Shown: positions 48,736-61,195 of the stretch, piece after piece | Position numbering within the stretch: position 1 is the stretch's first letter | How the letters are laid out: every line of letters starts with the position of its first letter | Assembly (NCBI GenBank): GCA_013396525.1 | Contig: VWYX01000920.1 | Coordinates: forward strand, 270,203 to 334,202 | Source: Chaetorhynchus papuensis | Taxonomy: Eukaryota > Chordata > Aves > Passeriformes > Rhipiduridae | Reading direction: 5' to 3' | DNA: 64,000 nt | Made by a program: the position numbers and the translations under genes | The notes under the pieces: generated by a model | The model's input: only the letters and a program-made list of their open reading frames with translations | What the model was told of the DNA's origin: nothing | Database searches by the model: none

Positions 48736-50706
48736 AAGAATCTACTTGTCTATAAGGAATGTTTACATATTTACATTTAAATTCATAAAGAAATAGTGAT
48801 GGATAGTCACAGGTATGCTAATCGAAGTCTAATTCCCTCTTTCTGTCCTTTCTGGCTTTTAAAGCAGAGATAGCAGAAGATTCTTTATAAAATCCCTTAC
48901 AGGTTTTCATAAAACACATGATACATTGTGAGGTTTTGGGAAGCTAGGAAATTCATGCATTTTCATGTCTGAAGAATAAACAAGTGGAAAATGCAGTAAT
49001 GAATCAAGACGTGTAAGTGAATTACCTCAAAGGTCACTGTATTTATGGTGCTCATTATATATTAATGAAATATGCTTAATGAACATCCTTTCAATTTTGA
49101 CTGCATGATGTCCCACAGCAAAAGCAGCAATCACAAATGTGTGAATAGGATTAAGCCTCCCCACAACTTCCCAAATTAAGCTGGTGTGTGAATATTGTAT
49201 CAGAGCCAGATCAGGGCATTTAATACTGCACAAGCACACTTAATTCAACATTACAAAATAATGAGTTGACAGTATCTATGGGCCTTAACTCAAACTTATT
49301 AACTTATCCTTTCTGAAATCATTAGTAGAATGTGGCATTAATAAATGTCTCAGTGCCTTTGCAAACAATAAATGACTCATGATGCTTGCTATCAATTATA
49401 ACACTGAAGAATACTCTGAATGTGTAATTTTCTTTAAACTGAACATCTACAAAATTGATTTAGAAATCTATGTGGCCCATTAAGCAAGACAAAGAAATAA
49501 AACAGAAAAAAAAAAAGATATTTTTATCCCTTCTTCCCTCACTCCACCTGGAAGCATGGAAGAGCCAATTCTGAGAATTTGCTATTTCAGGCTGTGAAGG
49601 ACATCCTCACAGTCTTTAACAGGTATCTGTCATGTGTGATACTTCTGTTCAAGTCATCCACGCATAGATTAAGGGAGGTTCATGCTAAAACTATGCAAGT
49701 GAAACAAGCACAAGTGTTTCCTTAATAGGAAAGGATCTAAAATTCAGAGGAAGTTTCAGCTTAAGATGAATCCAAAAGAACTCCATGGGAAATCTCTCTC
49801 TCACTTGAGACTGGAGTTAAATAATTTAACTAAGAAAAGACACTTATTCACCAGGTCACTTGGCTTAATTATTAAAATTTCACAGTGAAGAAAAATAAAT
49901 TAATAAAATTCCCCTCATTTAAATAGAAAATAGTTTCTTTAAAGAAAGCCCATTATACTTGCTGTAACTTTTTAAAATTGGAGGTTATACAGTTAAAATA
50001 TCTGGTCTAATCCCACTGAGTTTTCTTCCCCAAGACAAAGTAATATATACTGAAACTCAAGAAAAAAGTTCTCAATATACATGAAATTGGTTCAAGATCA
50101 CACTTTCTTAAATAAAAAAAGTTAGCTTCGAATAATTTTTAAAAACAGTCATACTCTTTATCACTAGTTTTGTTACCTCTTTCAAAGAATACTCAATAAA
50201 ACAAAACACTTGGTTATAAATAAAATGGCAGGGACTTGTTTGAATGCTGCACTAACAATTGCAAAAAATAAAACATTCACTGCCTGAACACCAATTAATT
50301 TTTCTTTTGTTCCCCAACGATGCCGAGCACCCAACTATAAATTAGGTGAAGAAAACTGCACATAAGCTTTGTCAGGGATGTCCATTTAGGAATCAAAACT
50401 AAAGGAAACAGGCTGAACTCTGAGGGAGCTAAAAGGAAATTTAATTGCATACACAAATCCTCTAATCCCAAGGACATGTAATTAGCTACTTCCAAGCCTG
50501 CACCTCGCTGCTGTCAGAGAAACGCTGGAATGCCGCTAATTCAAACCATATCTGAGGGAGTCTCTCGGTTGAAAGAAAATAGAAGATAATTACATGTCTG
50601 GAAAAATAACCCACTGTATGCAAGACATCACACTGCATGTGCAAACCCCTGTGCAGGGAGCTGATCCTCTCCCACATCCCTCTGGCACGGCCCAGGGGCT
50701 GTGATG
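48736..50706. other. Non-coding; possible conserved AT-rich block at 49250-49500
   Basis: No gene recognised. The block near 49250-49500 is AT-rich with many TAAT/ATTA-type cores ('gcattaataaatgtct', 'caattataac', 'cccattaagcaag') and no simple-repeat structure, a texture seen in conserved developmental enhancers. This is not proof. Confidence 0.3.
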
Positions 50707-51152
50707 TCCAGAGGAGGCCACAGGGAGGATGAAGGGCCTTGAGGGGAAGCCGTGTGAGGAGCAGGGAGGGCACTGGGTCTGTTCAGCCTGGAAGAGACTG
50801 AGGAGAGACCTCATCACAGTCACAACTTCCTCGGGAGGGGAAGAGGAGGGGCAGGCACTGATCTCTGCTCTGCCACAGGTGACAGGACCTGAGGGAATGG
50901 CCTGGAATTGTGTCAGGGCAGGTTTAGGTTGGATATCTCCTGAAATGTTCTTCACCCTGAGGGTGGTTGGGCACTGGAACAGCTCCCCAGGGCAGTGATC
51001 ACAGCACCAAGCCTGGCAGAGTTCAAGAAGCATTCGGACAGTGCTCTCAGACACATGGTGAGATTCTTGGGAATGTCCTCTGCAGGGCCAGAAGCTGGAC
51101 TCAGTGATCCTTGTGAGTCCCTTCCAGCTCAGCACATTGTGTGACTCTGTGT
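50707..51152 (+). mobile_element. CR1 LINE, 5'-truncated, SINE-partner type tail
   Basis: CR1 3'-region motifs in order: 'ccagaggaggccacaggga', 'gttcagcctggaagagactg', 'gaggagagacctcatcacag', 'ggcaggcactgatctctgct', 'gacaggacctgagggaatgg', 'aggtttaggttggatatctc', 'gggcactggaacagctcccc', 'ctggcagagttcaagaagca', and the tail ending 'tgtgtgactctgtg'. Its tail differs from the 26262 type and shares 32 identical bases (51095-51126) with the tRNA-Ile SINE at 2277-2308. An antisense open frame of 181 codons (50590-51135) is a by-product of this repeat. Confidence 0.95.
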
Positions 51153-54100
51153 TTCTGACATGCCCTCATCGTCCTGCTGAGCTCTCGGCAAGCCTGTCCC
51201 ATCTCCTGGCCTCCATGGCTCATGCCTGGCACAAAGGACACACGATGCATCTGTCATTGACTCAACCCTTTTTTTTTTTATTTTTTAAGAGTAGAATAAC
51301 ACATATAACAATTATTTGGCTCAACCCATCAGCCCTTTCCCCCATCAACAAGGAAGCAGACCAGGGGCAGGCAGCCCCAGACAATGGCAAACACCTTGTG
51401 GTGCAGCTGCTGCCAAGGCCGTGGCTGTGTCAGTGCCCCTGGCATTTACTCACAACCCACATCCCAAAGTAACACAGAAAAAAGCACAACTGTCCCTGCC
51501 ACTCAGCTGAAGCTCCCCAGCTAGGCTGAGACAGCCTCAGAAGCTGAAAGACAGAGCAAGTTAAAAATCTGACAGACAAGGCCCCTTCAGCCTTGAGCAT
51601 CACTTACAGACAGACACTGCTTGGTCTCTGTGCACCACGGCCTCCTAACGATGGCAGATTCACTGAAAGAATCAGGTAGCATTACCCACTAATTACACAT
51701 CTCCTTTCGCTGTAATTAGAGATATGCAAATACACCAGACCTGACCGCTGCTACATGAAAAGCAGAAAGTGCTGTTTGAACTACTGAGAGCTGCAGAAAA
51801 CCTCCAGGTGGGATGTGCTGAAAATGTGGAGCTGGTATCAACACAATGATCGATAAATGAAAAAATATGGAAAGTTTTCTAAATGAATTATTCTTTTCTT
51901 CCCATGCATATATATTTTAAGTAGTACCCTGGTCCTACTTCCATTATCTGGCAAAGCACATAACTGGAAAACCAGCTGCACATTTTATGACCCCCTAACC
52001 TGGCTCCACCCCAAAAGGCAACCACACAAACCCAACACGAGACCTGCCTGGGATATTATCGAGCAGCAAATACCCCACAGCACTTCCTCCTGCTCCGTGT
52101 GCTGCCTTTACATGCACAGTCCTGCCCTCCTCGCACACCCAGTGCTCCCATTAATGGTAAAAGCATTTGTTATTTGGTGTTGATTGATTAACTCTAATGG
52201 AAATACTTATACATATCGTGAGAAGAACACATACCAAAGCTTTTAAAAAAAAGATAGAGCAAGGTCCTCTCGGGACACTGTGATGGGAAGCAGACTAAGA
52301 GACCTAGATTGGAAACAAATACACTGATGGCAACAAGGAGCTTTTAACAAGTTGTTCGCCCAGACTCTCTAGCTGACATCTTTCTTGTTAAAATGTACCT
52401 GGGATTAAACACTGCTAAATATATTGCCAAATCAAATCAATTAAAAGTGTTGAAAACATCATTTGTAATTTTGTATTACAGAACATTTGTATTAATCCTC
52501 TGTTGCCCAGTTTGCTCTGGTAAGAAACCTTAGGAATCTCTACCCCGTAACTCTAATGCTTCCTTTACGTGCATTTTGCTTGGAATTCACAAGGCAGGTT
52601 GAAATCTCTCGTGATGACTTGGCCCACGTTACTATTCTATACATACTTACTTCAAAATTAACTTGTTATCCAGAAGCAGAATTGTCACTAATTTGATTTT
52701 CCACAACTTGCTGCTAATAAAGAAAGGCAGAGAACCCTGTCAGTGTTCATGTTGTAGCTCAATAACAAAATCATTCTCTATTACCAAGGCAGCAAACAGG
52801 ATGTACAGACAACTTTTGCTTACAAATCAGAAATCTGGCCTTGAACTACAAAACTTTGGGTCTAAGTAATGCTGAATAGTAAATGTACCATTTTAGGTAC
52901 TGGCAGACATTTTTCTACTAAACACTGCTATTATTTTCTGTACTGTTTCCTGCAGTGCTAAGAAGTCAAGAACACCTGATGTACCCTTTACAAAAGGATT
53001 TTCTATTTATCCATGGCAATTTTTTAATGGAAAGAGATGAGTTGCAAGCTCATCCACAATGCTGCTCTTTCACCCCACAGCTGTGATACAACGCAGATTT
53101 TCTAATAACTGAGAAAACTCAGTGCCAGAAAGACAAACCAGATCACTCAGTCACTCCACAAGCCTGCTTATTGACAAAAAACGTTACCTAATGATCACTG
53201 GAAAATTCCAGTTATCAAAGCTGCACGCTCTCTTCAGCAAATACATTATCCATTCAAACCTAATTTTGGTTAAGCCACCCCTGGTGATGACTTTGAATTG
53301 AATACACTAAAACAGCGTAAGTTTAAAAACACGTTTTTTTCGCAGGCAAATCTAGAAAACAAAAAATGTGGCAGTGGTGGTTCTGGACTCCTCAGCAGCA
53401 CTGTGGTCCAAACTCTCTGCTGGCCCCATCCCAAGCTGTTATTGGAATTAATCCTTGCACAAGCCTGCCAAGTGTTGCAATCCCTGGCTCCTAGGGCATG
53501 CCAAGGTGGCTCCTCTCCTGTTGACAGGATTTCATTTGACTCCAGTGTCTGCTGGCTACAGCACTCACCCGGAGGCAAGGCGGGAAGTTCTCACACCAGG
53601 TAGAACCCCAGATTTTTGTTTGTTTTCCCGAGTTGTACAAAAGAAGAGGCTCAGGCAACCCTATCCTGAATACTGCATCCAAATGCTCTTGGACCACTCC
53701 AGCAGGTGTGGGTTCACACCTCATCATTTGAGGACGGGGATCCAAAACAGGTTCTCTGGCACTGTGAATAAACATCTAAACCACAGGACTTGTGACTGGA
53801 AATCCCTTCTTCCACCTCACTTTTTTTCATGAAAAATGGTGATTGCACCATCATTTGTTCAGATTTCCAAACTGGAATCAAGGCAATTTATTTATTAAAG
53901 AGAAAGATAAATCTTGTTATCTCTTTCCTTCACCCCTTGCCCTTCCCCACTCAACAGAGCAGATTCAAAGAAGCCTGCTTTAATTGATAACCCATGGCAC
54001 AAATTTTGTCAGCTTTCTTCCAAACAAGTATCATTTGTTTTTCATCCTCTAGATAGGAGACACATGCTAGTGCAAAATGGTGATAAAGCTGGTAAGCAGC

Positions 54101-56132
54101 CCCCAAAAGTTACAAGCACTGGCATAGAGCTTTAGAGTGAGATTAGTGACGAAATAAAAAGAGATATCCAGATTTCCCATGGTTTTGCTAATTAATTTGA
54201 TCTTAACACCCTTTGGCTCGGCATGTTTCCCGATGTGAGTGACCACTGTGAGTTGTGGGATGCATGTGGGAAGCAGATTTGTAAGTTTAATGGCTCCCTT
54301 TAGTAGCACTTTCAGGTCAAATATTAGACACAGAGAATCCTTTGTGGTACGAAACATAAACTAGTCTAGATGACAAAGCACCCGGGTATCAGTAAAAAGA
54401 TAAAAACACAAGCAAAGCTTTTAGTTGCCTGACAACTGAAATCCCACTGATATTTCAAGGTTAGTCAAACTGAACAAGGGGCAGATCTTCAGCTGCAGCT
54501 TACACAACAGCACGACAAAAATCAGCTTTGATTTCTCCCTGTGCTAGGATGTAGGTGCAATTTGGTGTTCAATGCAATGAGAAGATCCAAAATTCTTGGT
54601 ACAGACAGAAGCTCATTCAGGGTCTGGTTCAAGTTTTTCTAACACTGATCTGTCCTGCTTAGAAGAGAGAACTTACTCCTGACACTCACTATTAATTAAT
54701 AGCAACTGCCAATTACAGCAGTGTTAATTTTACAAGTATTAATCCTTCAAAGCCATAATCCTATTGCAATCAAAAATATCCAAGGGCAATGTCAGGGCAT
54801 GGTTTTCTTACACATTAATGCATGTAACAAAAAAAAAAAAGACTACTGAGCCCAAAGATAAAAAATGATACCTCGACATTTCCACTGAAGAGTTATTTTC
54901 AGGTAACCATCTTTATTTCATTAAATCAAGTCAGATAATATATGCTATTATATCCAGAAGAATAGAAGATAAAATTAGTAAGTGAAACCCATTGTTAGAG
55001 ATTCAATTAAAAAAAAAGGCACAAAATGGATATGAGAAGGCTGTGATCAAGATAAAGGTGAGTAGTAAGAGCATGGCAAAACTCAAAGATGTGGGTCTAG
55101 GGGAAGAAATGAAAAACAGCAACAGAATTCATTGTACTGTGGGAACAGATCAGGCTGAACACTGACCAGGGGAACTGCAGTAACATCACACCAGCTCCTT
55201 TGGTTAATGATGCTACATTTCCAAAGTCAACATACAGTAACAAATTAAGGTAGTAATGTAATGGAAGCTGCAATTTCAGTTTGGTTTTAGAGTGACTATC
55301 CACGCAGCATCATAACCACACCACCAGTGCAACAGCGTTTTGCTGAACAACAAGATTCTCAGTAAGGTTAATGTATGTTAGACATCTAATCTGTCATTTT
55401 TCTCAGGAGCAAATTAATCTGCAGCTAAATCATTTCAAATGACCTTCAAATACAACCACAGATAAATTAACTTCTGTCAGATTCCCAACTCCATCCCCAG
55501 CCCCCGTGATCTCCCTTGGACTCACACCTTTCAGTTTGGAAACCCATTTTTCACAGTCAGCCTTTAGTACCAAACATGACGCATCTCACAGTTTCAAGCA
55601 AGTTTACTCCAATTTAATGCTAAAAAGTCCTACAGCTAATGCATGTCAATGCTGTGCATGTCAACGTTGACTTAAGCCCTAACAAAGTGAGGGTGTTTAA
55701 GAGATTAAAAAGTGCTTATATGTTTTTCTTCCCTTTACAAAGTAGTTTGACATATGATACACATTCTTCGAAATCAGCACCTGCTCTGCTGCTACTCAGT
55801 GTACTGAGTTTATATAAAATCTGGGGAAAATGATGGCATTTTCTGGAAAAAGCTTTCAAGATTCAGACAAGTGTTCATTCCAGCAATGTGCAGAGACACC
55901 TATGTAATTCCGTCCTCCACATCCCTATTAAATTTCAAGCAATTATAAATTCAGCAAACCTCCATAAAAAAAGAACAAAAGCTCCCTGGGAATCTTGACA
56001 AAAATCCCCCCAAAAAGGTATGAAGCGGAACAACTACTTTTCTAATGATGGAACAGCATGCAAAAACTTTCAAAATTATTGAAAATGTTGAGTTATAATA
56101 GACCATAACAAAGAGCACATAAAGAAGCACAT
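51153..56132. other. Non-coding, nothing recognised
   Basis: About 5 kb of unique sequence. A weak CR1-like stretch lies near 53660-53700 ('tatcctgaatactgcatcca') but is too short to call. Open frames at 53270-53578, 53298-53603 and 53455-53832 overlap on both strands and show no domain. Confidence 0.5.
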
Positions 56133-56270
56133 ATTGGCTTAGTTGGTCAGAGCATGGGACTGATAACACCAAGGTCATGGGCTTGATCCCAGTATGGACC
56201 ATCCACTGAAGAGCTGGACTTGATGACCCTTGTGGGTCCCTTCCAACCTGGAATATCCCATGATTCTAGG
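56133..56270 (+). mobile_element. tRNA-Ile-derived SINE with CR1-like tail (TguSINE1 type), second copy
   Basis: The A box 'tggcttagttgg' is at 56135-56146, anticodon GAT at 56162-56164 within 'ctgataacacc', and B box 'ggcttgatccc' at 56180-56190. The head closes with 'gtatggacca'. A linker leads to 'gagctggacttgatgaccct', 'gtgggtcccttccaacct' and 'cccatgattctagg'. It keeps better A and B boxes than the copy at 2191, and its tail differs, so the two copies come from different subfamilies or ages. Confidence 0.88.
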
Positions 56271-56719
56271 ATCACATGTTTGCTTGAACAGGAACCCTGG
56301 TTTCCATGCTCCTGCTGTGCAGACTGGAGATTTTTCAGTCCCCATCTGTTTACAGTGGTTTTGTTTTAGACAGAACAGCAGAATCTTTAAACACAGTAGT
56401 CACAGGTCTGTGCTCCAGCTTCCACTCTTGCCCTGCAACTTTCTCCACCAGGTACTTGGATAAGAGGCACCGCCACTCTAAAACAACTAAGGGGGGAATA
56501 TATCTAAAAATCAACAAAGAGCACACAGGTGATTGCATAACCAGGCAAACTGGAAAAAACAGTGACTCTGCTTTTTGACTTACTGAATATATTTTACATT
56601 TATAAAATTTAGTATTTTTTCGGGGGGTGGGGTTTTTTTCTTTTCTTTTCCTCTCCCCCCCCCCTTTTTCGTTCTTCAAGGCACGATCCTGCTGACATGG
56701 GAGCTGTTCCACTGGAAGC
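56271..56719. other. Non-coding; homopurine/homopyrimidine tract upstream of the CpG island
   Basis: At 56621-56670 there is 'cggggggtgggg', then a T/C-only run of about 38 bases (56633-56670) with a block of ten C. Such a tract can form triplex or other non-B DNA. No gene is recognised. Confidence 0.6.
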
Positions 56720-57235
56720 AGGCGAGGAAAGAGAAGGGTTTCTGCAGCGCTGCCTCTCACCTCCCACGCAGCCCGCACCTACTGCACCCCAGCGCGCCTT
56801 CCAGCCCCGGCAGCAGCGCCAGGAGAACTATTTACCCAAGGAAACAGCTGTGATAAGGGGACAAAAATAGCCCGAGATGACGGGAAGCATTTTGTTGATA
56901 GATCTGTTGAAAAGAGAGGAAACGAAGCTGTCAGGAAGGCAGAGCTCGGGGCAGGGCACACGCGGGGAGGGGGCAGCGCTGCCGCGGGAGGTCTGGCGCG
57001 TTCCCTCCGCAGCCACACCGGCGGCTGGGCCGGCTCCAGGGCAGGAGGGCTCCCCTCCACACAAGGCAGGGCTGCTGCAAGGACATTGCCTTACACAGCT
57101 GTCCCGTTCACCCTGCTCCCAGCACCAGGAGGTCAGAGCAAACCGCACCTACGGCCACCCCTGGGATGCACCGCAAAACCCCTGCGCTCGCTCCGGGCTC
57201 TAGGGCGGCCCGAGAGCTTCGTGAGGGAGCCCTGT
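56720..57235. promoter_or_regulatory. CpG island (candidate promoter or enhancer)
   Basis: Roughly thirty CpGs fall in about 500 bases by eye, against very few in typical stretches of this window. The GC-rich core includes 'ggcagcgctgccgcgggagg', 'ctggcgcgttccctccgc' and 'gctcgctccgggctctaggg'. Embedded motifs include an E-box/GATA pair ('cagctgtgataagg' near 56847-56860) and an A/T core 'acaaaaatag'. On the minus strand a donor-like 'gggag|gtgagag' (intron start at 56760) would suit a first exon read leftward. No ORF inside has a known domain. It could be a promoter for a non-coding or divergent transcript, or an orphan island. Confidence 0.6.
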
Positions 57236-57654
57236 GCATTTCAAATAAAATGTGTTTGTGGAGCCGATAGCTCATAGGGAAGGACATTAATACCGTTTTA
57301 AACTGGTTTTGTTGGCATTGGAAAAACTATTTTGTTTTCAGGGCCTCTGTGCAAGGGAAGGGACAAAACCAAAACAAAACCACCCAAGCCCCCACAGTAC
57401 ACAAAGAGAAAAACAGGTGCTTGCCTCATCTGAAATTAAATCCCTTATTTTGCCTACTAAATACTATCCATGCCCATATCAGGCAATCAAAACATGGTTT
57501 TTGTCTCTTGTTTCTTTGAATATTGACTTTTTAAAGGTTTGGTACCCTCCATGAGCAACAGCAAGATCCATTTATTGCTGCAAAACAGAAATAGCAGAGC
57601 GCCTTCATATTCCAAGGGAAAACGGCATAAAATATATCAACTACTGACTGTGGA
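57236..57654. other. Non-coding, nothing recognised
   Basis: Ordinary AT-rich sequence between the CpG island and the next CR1. Confidence 0.55.
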
Positions 57655-57895
57655 AGAGGGCAGGTTGAGAATGGATATCAGGAAGAAATCCTTCCCTGTG
57701 AAGGTGGGGAGGCCCTGGCACAGGGTGCCCAGAGAAGCTGTGGCTGCCCCTGGATCCCTGGAAGTGTCCAAGGCCAGGTTGGATGGGGCTTGGAGCAGCC
57801 TGGGATGGGGGAAGGTGTCCCAGCCCATGGCAGGGGGTTGGAAAGGGATGATCTTCAGGGTGCCTTCCAACCCAAACCATTCTGTGATTCTGTGA
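57655..57895 (+). mobile_element. CR1 LINE, 5'-truncated
   Basis: Starts near 'gagggcaggttgagaatgga' and continues 'atatcaggaagaaatccttc', 'caaggccaggttggatgggg', 'cagcccatggcagggggttg', 'ccttccaacccaaaccattc' and 'tgtgattctgtgat'. The 3' end is intact and similarity to the usual bird CR1 form is high, so this copy is relatively young compared with 8832 or 140. Confidence 0.95.
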
Positions 57896-60800
57896 TAAGA
57901 TATTGCTGCTCCTTAATTAATAACTTTTATTATTTGGGAAAAGCATTTCTATTTGAGGGAAAGCCTTAAGCAGATACCAATTCCAGCCAAAGTCAGTGAT
58001 ACTTTGGCACTTACTCATTCCAAATACTTCAGTGTGGTTTTTTCATCCATACCTGAGCTGCAGGAGCTGGTCCAACTGCTCAGGTCAGTGTACACTGCAC
58101 TGATTTAATAAAGGTTTGCATGGTATCTGTATTAACTGGGTCCATCAGTGATCTGAAGTGCAGAAAGGCAGTAACTGGGAAATGGAGAGCTTGATACTTG
58201 GTATTTTAATAAAGACAAGCCACATTTAGACAGTGCACGTGGTAGGTAAGGGGATCTGCTGCTACTACTCCTTTAAAGTGAGAAGAAAATTTTGGAACAT
58301 AATCTAAACTGAATTATTTAGATCATCACAATTATAAATATGACAGAAAGAGCATTCTGTTGTGCTGCTGTTGCCTTACTTTCACCCCTAAAAGCAACTG
58401 TACAACTGATCGTTTTAGAATAGAATTTTTTGAGCACATGTGTAAGCACAAACAGCAAACACGTTTGCAATTTTTATTTGCAGTCATTTGAAATAGTAAA
58501 AATTATTTTGGGAAACCTGTGTCTCTTCTGCTACACAGAAACCATGCAGAAGTTTAGACATTAGATGAATATTGTCTTCAGGAATTTATGAATAGTAGCT
58601 GTATTTTAAACAGCTACTACACATGCTATTATAATTTCAAAGTGATTTCCCTGTAATTTTTGCAAGATGTGGCAGAATTTTAATTACAACTTCTAAGGGA
58701 TTGATTTGTCCATCATAACACGTAGGTAATTTGTCTCCCTCCCATTTCAGAAAAATGAGCTCTGAGGCATTCAAATATGGGAGCTCCACATCCTACTGAG
58801 GGTAGGTAGCTCTGCGATACAATCTCCCCTTAAAAGGCAGGAAATGGAAGGACTTTTCACATGCGGTTGAATATATATAAATATATATTTTTAATATGTA
58901 TATACATGCACACACACACTGTTTACCACCATTAAAACACTTCATCTATTGTCTGGCATGATGCATTGTATGGAGAGACTGTCCAGATGAAAAAGAGTTG
59001 CTTTGCTAAGCAGAAGTTTATATTGTATAAACATTTCCATATAAAGAATGTACATGGAATTTCCAATGCCTTATTCTAAATGAAGACTGCCCTTAGCCAT
59101 TGCCTTAACAATGCCCCTAATAATTCAGCTGGGCTCAGCTAAAAACAAAGAAGCCAGAACATAGACTGTACATCAAATGTGCTGGGAAATCCAAGTCCAC
59201 CATGAAGAGAGGGAAAATCCAAGATTGTGGGCTATGGAGCACTGTGTTACCTGTGAGCTGTTACTCACAGCTCTGGTGCCTGCCAATACCTTCCACAGGT
59301 GATTGTTCAGGTCCATATGAACACGAAACTGAGGCCAGGAGCACTGGATCCACAGAAAAGAACTAATAATTTTAGGAAAAGCCTCCAACACGTGCAGTTA
59401 GCCTGTCCCAGGAGCAATGTGTCACCTTGTCAGATAATTATGAATACTTGAGAAATATTACAAGTACACCCTCAAATTTATGCTTTACCCCTTAAGTGAA
59501 ACAAAGCAAAAATTACAAAGACCATTTCAGATGCTTTAATGCATTTCTTTAAGTGCAGTAGAAACGAGGTTGCCACTTCATCAGCATCAAAGCCCAAATT
59601 AGATCAAGGAGTGTGGAGGTAATAACGGCAGCAACAGATTCCCTTCCTACTCCTTTCATGGTTATGTGAAGTTTGTTCCTTTTTTATTTTCTAAGTATGG
59701 TTAGGCGCCTCAAGCATGCCTGTTAGGATGGAAAAAGCGTGCAAATCCCAGACCTAGGACCCTGCCAAAAGTCTCTTTAGACAGTCAAGGCAGCCAGAAG
59801 TATGCTGAGAGCTTGCCAGAGCCATATTGGGTGGCTAAAATTAAATAAACAGTTAATAAAAAGATTTTGAATCAACCTGAATAAATACAAACTCATAGCT
59901 TAACTGCCTTATCTGCTTTATAAAAGAGGATCCAAGACAGCAACCAAGCCTTTGAAATGCTTTGACATCCACAAGTTCTGCACAGCAGATTTAAACAGAG
60001 GAGTACTTGCTATTATCTCTTTCATAAGACAACGCTTACATTTGGAATAAAAAAAATAACCATTGACTGCTCTGACAGGGATTTCTCCTCCTTTAAAACA
60101 CAAACTCGCTCTGCCCCCTGTTGTCAGCAAATTACACCTCAGTCCTAGCAGCAAGAGGCCTCCAGCAGGACCCCAGTGCCAGAAATACCCAGAATTAGCT
60201 AAAACAAAAGGCAGCACGCCCCAGAAGTATTTTAGGAATACATTTCTGCATGGTGAAAAATGTCCCTAAATCATTATTTGCGTGCTTGAGGCAGTTTGTT
60301 TTCTCTGCTCGGTATTCTATTGTTTTTGGAAAAACACTACCATGAGCATTAAGTGTACACAACTGTCTGGTGGTTTTTGGGTGTTAAAAAATATTAGCTG
60401 CTCTAGGAAGGAAAAAAAAAGTTTGAGGAAATAAAAGATGAGTTTTATGAAGGTTCAGAAGCCCCTTCTTTTCCTTTACCTCTGAACCCTTACACTGAAT
60501 AAGGCAAGGATCAGTGCTCTGAGTTCAGCCATTTACCTCCTTAGCTGCAATGTGAGTTCCCAGCCCCGTTTTGACAGGCAAAATGAGTGCACTGGTTTGT
60601 CACTGATGTTTTTTCCACATCACAAAAACATGCAAATTCAGAGTGGCCAACCTGCAGTGAGGAGATCAAAACCAGATCTGCACCCATCAGGATAACTCAG
60701 GAAGCTTCCCAGACTTCTCTTGCCTGCAGAGCTTCTGAGCTACTTAGACCTTCCCTGGTACCTGGGGAAGATGAGGATAAGCAAGGGGGAAAGAACTTCT

Positions 60801-61018
60801 GGGTGATCAAACATGATCCAACAGAAAAAGAATAACCAAAATCTTAGATCACAGCATTCCTAATGAACACGTTGCTATCCCTTCAAAAATAAAGGGGCTG
60901 ATAAAACAAACTCACTAGCGACAGAAATACACATTTCCTACCTCCAAGTACAGTTAACAATAATATTTGCACTCCTGTGTCCTTCTTGGAATAGAATTGT
61001 TTAAATAGGCAGAAGGAA
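57896..61018. other. Non-coding, nothing recognised
   Basis: About 3.1 kb of AT-rich unique sequence, with an AT-rich simple stretch near 58868-58918 ending in a short CA run and a palindrome at 58593-58619. No gene recognised. Confidence 0.5.
58593..58619. repeat. Short inverted repeat
   Basis: 'tagtagctgt' and 'acagctacta' form 10-bp arms around a 7-base loop. Short enough to arise by chance. Confidence 0.85.
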
Positions 61019-61195
61019 TGGCTTAGTGGGCTAATCTCAAGTGAAATACTCCTCAGATCCACAGGTTTAAATGCCAGTGGGGTCACTGACTTTTCTCCTT
61101 TCCAGGACAGAACAGATGAACGTGGCTCAGGGATAGCTGTGGCTTCCAGGTGGTGCAAATGGAAAGAGAGACTTTTTACAGCCCAGCAGAGCAAC
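61019..61195 (+). repeat. Possible ancient tRNA-derived SINE
   Basis: A pol III A-box-like 'tggcttagtggg' at 61019-61030 is followed 33 bases later by a B-box-like 'ggtttaaatgc' (61064-61074), the spacing found in tRNAs. The anticodon arm is not clear. The 3' part (to about 61195) matches no tail I can name; old amniote tRNA-type SINEs are possible. The boundaries are guesses, and chance A/B boxes cannot be excluded. Confidence 0.3.

Noticed and set aside
50590..51135. 181-codon open frame on the minus strand
   Set aside because: It lies almost entirely antisense to a CR1 LINE 3' region; the same peptide phrases (such as 'RPFILPVASSGHHS') would recur wherever that repeat occurs.
53640..53710. 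Ancient CR1 fragment
   Set aside because: A weak resemblance around 'gaatactgcatcca' without the neighbouring CR1 motifs.
56135..56200. tRNA-Ile gene, second
   Set aside because: Same structure with a CR1-like tail; a SINE, not a tRNA gene.
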